Shown here: positions 5,841-6,874 of the stretch, piece by piece
How positions within the stretch are numbered: the first letter of the stretch is position 1
How the letters are laid out: each line of letters opens with the position of its first letter
Assembly (NCBI GenBank): GCA_003168315.1
Contig: PMSP01000190.1
Coordinates: forward strand, 1-6,874
DNA length: 6,874 bases
Direction of reading: 5' to 3'
DNA from: Opitutaceae bacterium
Lineage (GTDB): Bacteria; Verrucomicrobiota; Verrucomicrobiia; Opitutales; Opitutaceae
Program-made: the position numbers and the translations under genes
Notes under the pieces: model-generated
What the model saw: the letters and a program-made list of their open reading frames with translations, nothing else
Databases searched by the model: none
Told to the model about the DNA's origin: nothing

Positions 5841-6874
5841 TTAGCCGACGCTCCCTTCCATCTCGAGGTCGATCAGGCGCTTCAGCTCGACCGAGTACTC
5901 CATCGGGAACTGCCGCGCCAGGTCGTTGATGAAGCCGTTCACGGAGAGGCTCATCGCCTGCCCCTCGGTCAGCCCGCGCTGCTGCATGTAGAAGATCTGC
6001 TCGGCGCTCACCTTGGAGACGCTCGCCTCGTGCTGCACGGCATGGCGGTCGCCCCTGACGGTGATCGCGGGGTAGGTGTCCGTGCGGCTGTTCGTGTTGA
6101 TGAGGAGGGCGTCGCACTCCGTGTTGTTCTTGCAGCCCTTGAGGTGCCGCGGGATGTGGACCACGCCGCGGTAGGTCGCGCGGCCCTGGCCGACGGAGAT
6201 CGACTTCGAGACGACGGTCGAGGTGGTCTCGTCCGCGGCGTGGATCATCTTGGCGCCCGTGTCCTGGTGCTGGCCGTCGTTCGCGAGGGCGATCGAGATC
6301 ACCTCTCCGCGCGCCTTGCGGCCCTTAAGGACGACGCCGGGGTACTTCATGGTGAGCCGGCTGCCGATGTTGCAGTCGATCCACTTGATCTCGGCCTCCT
6401 CGTGCGCGAGTCCCCGCTTGGTGACCAGGTTGAAAACGTTGGACGACCAGTTCTGGACGGTGATGTACTGGATCTTGGCCACCTTGAGGGCGACCAGCTC
6501 GACGACCGCGCTGTGGAGGGTCGCGGTGGAAAACTTCGGCGCGGTGCAGCCCTCCATGTAGGTGAGCTCGCTGCCCTCGTCGCAGATGATGAGCGTCCGC
6601 TCGAACTGGCCAAAATTCTCGGCGTTGATCCGGAAGTAGGCCTGGAGGGGATGCGAGACCTTGACCCCGGGGGGCACGTAGATGAACGACCCTCCGGAGA
6701 AGACGGCGCTGTTGAGCGCCGAGAACTTGTTGTCGCCCGTCGGGATGACCTTCCCGAAGAACTTCCTGAAGATCTCGGGGTGCTCCCGGAGCCCCTCGGT
6801 CGAGTTGACGAAGATCACGCCCTGCTTGGAGACGGCCTCCTTGATGTTGGAATAGGCGGCCTCGGAGTCGAACT
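5841..6874 (-). CDS. sufB: SufB, Fe-S cluster scaffold subunit, 5' end outside the window
   Basis: This is the C-terminal 344 residues or so of SufB; the frame is open to the edge (FDSEAAYSNIKEAVSKQGVI before the GTG at 6818, which is internal). About 125 residues are missing compared with 465-495-aa homologues. Visible hallmarks are FIYVPPGVKVSHPLQAYFRI, EGCTAP with the Cys equivalent to E. coli Cys254 (nt 6546-6548), the ITVQNW strand (equivalents of Gln285 and Trp287), NSRTDTYP, and the ending QFPMEYSVELKRLIDLEMEG. The position of E. coli Cys405 (FYCLQRG) is Met here (FYMQQRG, nt 5985-5987), a variant I recall from many non-enterobacterial SufB proteins. It is the most upstream gene of the visible operon; its promoter, and probably sufC and a cysteine desulfurase, would lie beyond 6874. 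Confidence 0.95.
   Translation of the reverse strand, partial: FDSEAAYSNIKEAVSKQGVIFVNSTEGLREHPEIFRKFFGKVIPTGDNKFSALNSAVFSGGSFIYVPPGVKVSHPLQAYFRINAENFGQFERTLIICDEGSELTYMEGCTAPKFSTATLHSAVVELVALKVAKIQYITVQNWSSNVFNLVTKRGLAHEEAEIKWIDCNIGSRLTMKYPGVVLKGRKARGEVISIALANDGQHQDTGAKMIHAADETTSTVVSKSISVGQGRATYRGVVHIPRHLKGCKNNTECDALLINTNSRTDTYPAITVRGDRHAVQHEASVSKVSAEQIFYMQQRGLTEGQAMSLSVNGFINDLARQFPMEYSVELKRLIDLEMEGSVG

Overview
The window looks like chromosomal DNA from a GC-rich bacterium, with a clearly lower-GC island of about 1.1 kb in the middle. Its genes are a xanthine dehydrogenase large subunit, a two-domain SufT, SufB and SufD without SufC between them, and an XdhC chaperone. No gene here fixes the phylum. 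Verrucomicrobiota, Acidobacteriota and similar environmental lineages are compatible guesses, but only guesses. No rRNA, tRNA, transposase, integrase or CRISPR array was seen.

Layout. Positions 2-2053 (+) hold the 3' part of the molybdenum-binding subunit of xanthine dehydrogenase (XdhB type), cut by the left edge. Positions 2054-2146 are a very AT-rich 93-bp gap holding three closely packed inverted repeats and a possible promoter. Positions 2147-3171 (+) hold a two-gene module: a 94-aa protein of unknown biochemistry and an AbiEii/AbiGii-like nucleotidyltransferase. The two overlap by 4 bp and have the layout of a toxin-antitoxin pair. Positions 3177-6874 (-) hold one tightly packed operon. 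In transcription order it reads sufB (5' end outside the window), sufD, sufT, xdhC, with gaps of 4 and 12 bp and finally a 4-bp overlap. The nucleotidyltransferase and xdhC stop codons face each other across 5 bp.

How the genes relate. SufB and SufD form the Fe-S scaffold (with SufC and a cysteine desulfurase, not visible here), and SufT assists cluster delivery. XdhC handles the molybdenum cofactor for xanthine dehydrogenase, an enzyme that also needs two [2Fe-2S] clusters and a terminal sulfur on its molybdenum. The locus therefore joins Fe-S assembly and molybdenum-enzyme maturation in one transcription unit, facing the target enzyme's gene. The low-GC module has been placed exactly in the gap between the convergent xdhB and xdhC genes and is most simply a horizontally acquired defence or addiction cassette.

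No new system is proven. The points most worth a second look are the non-canonical partner of the nucleotidyltransferase, its palindrome-rich upstream region, and the coupling of xdhC to the suf operon.
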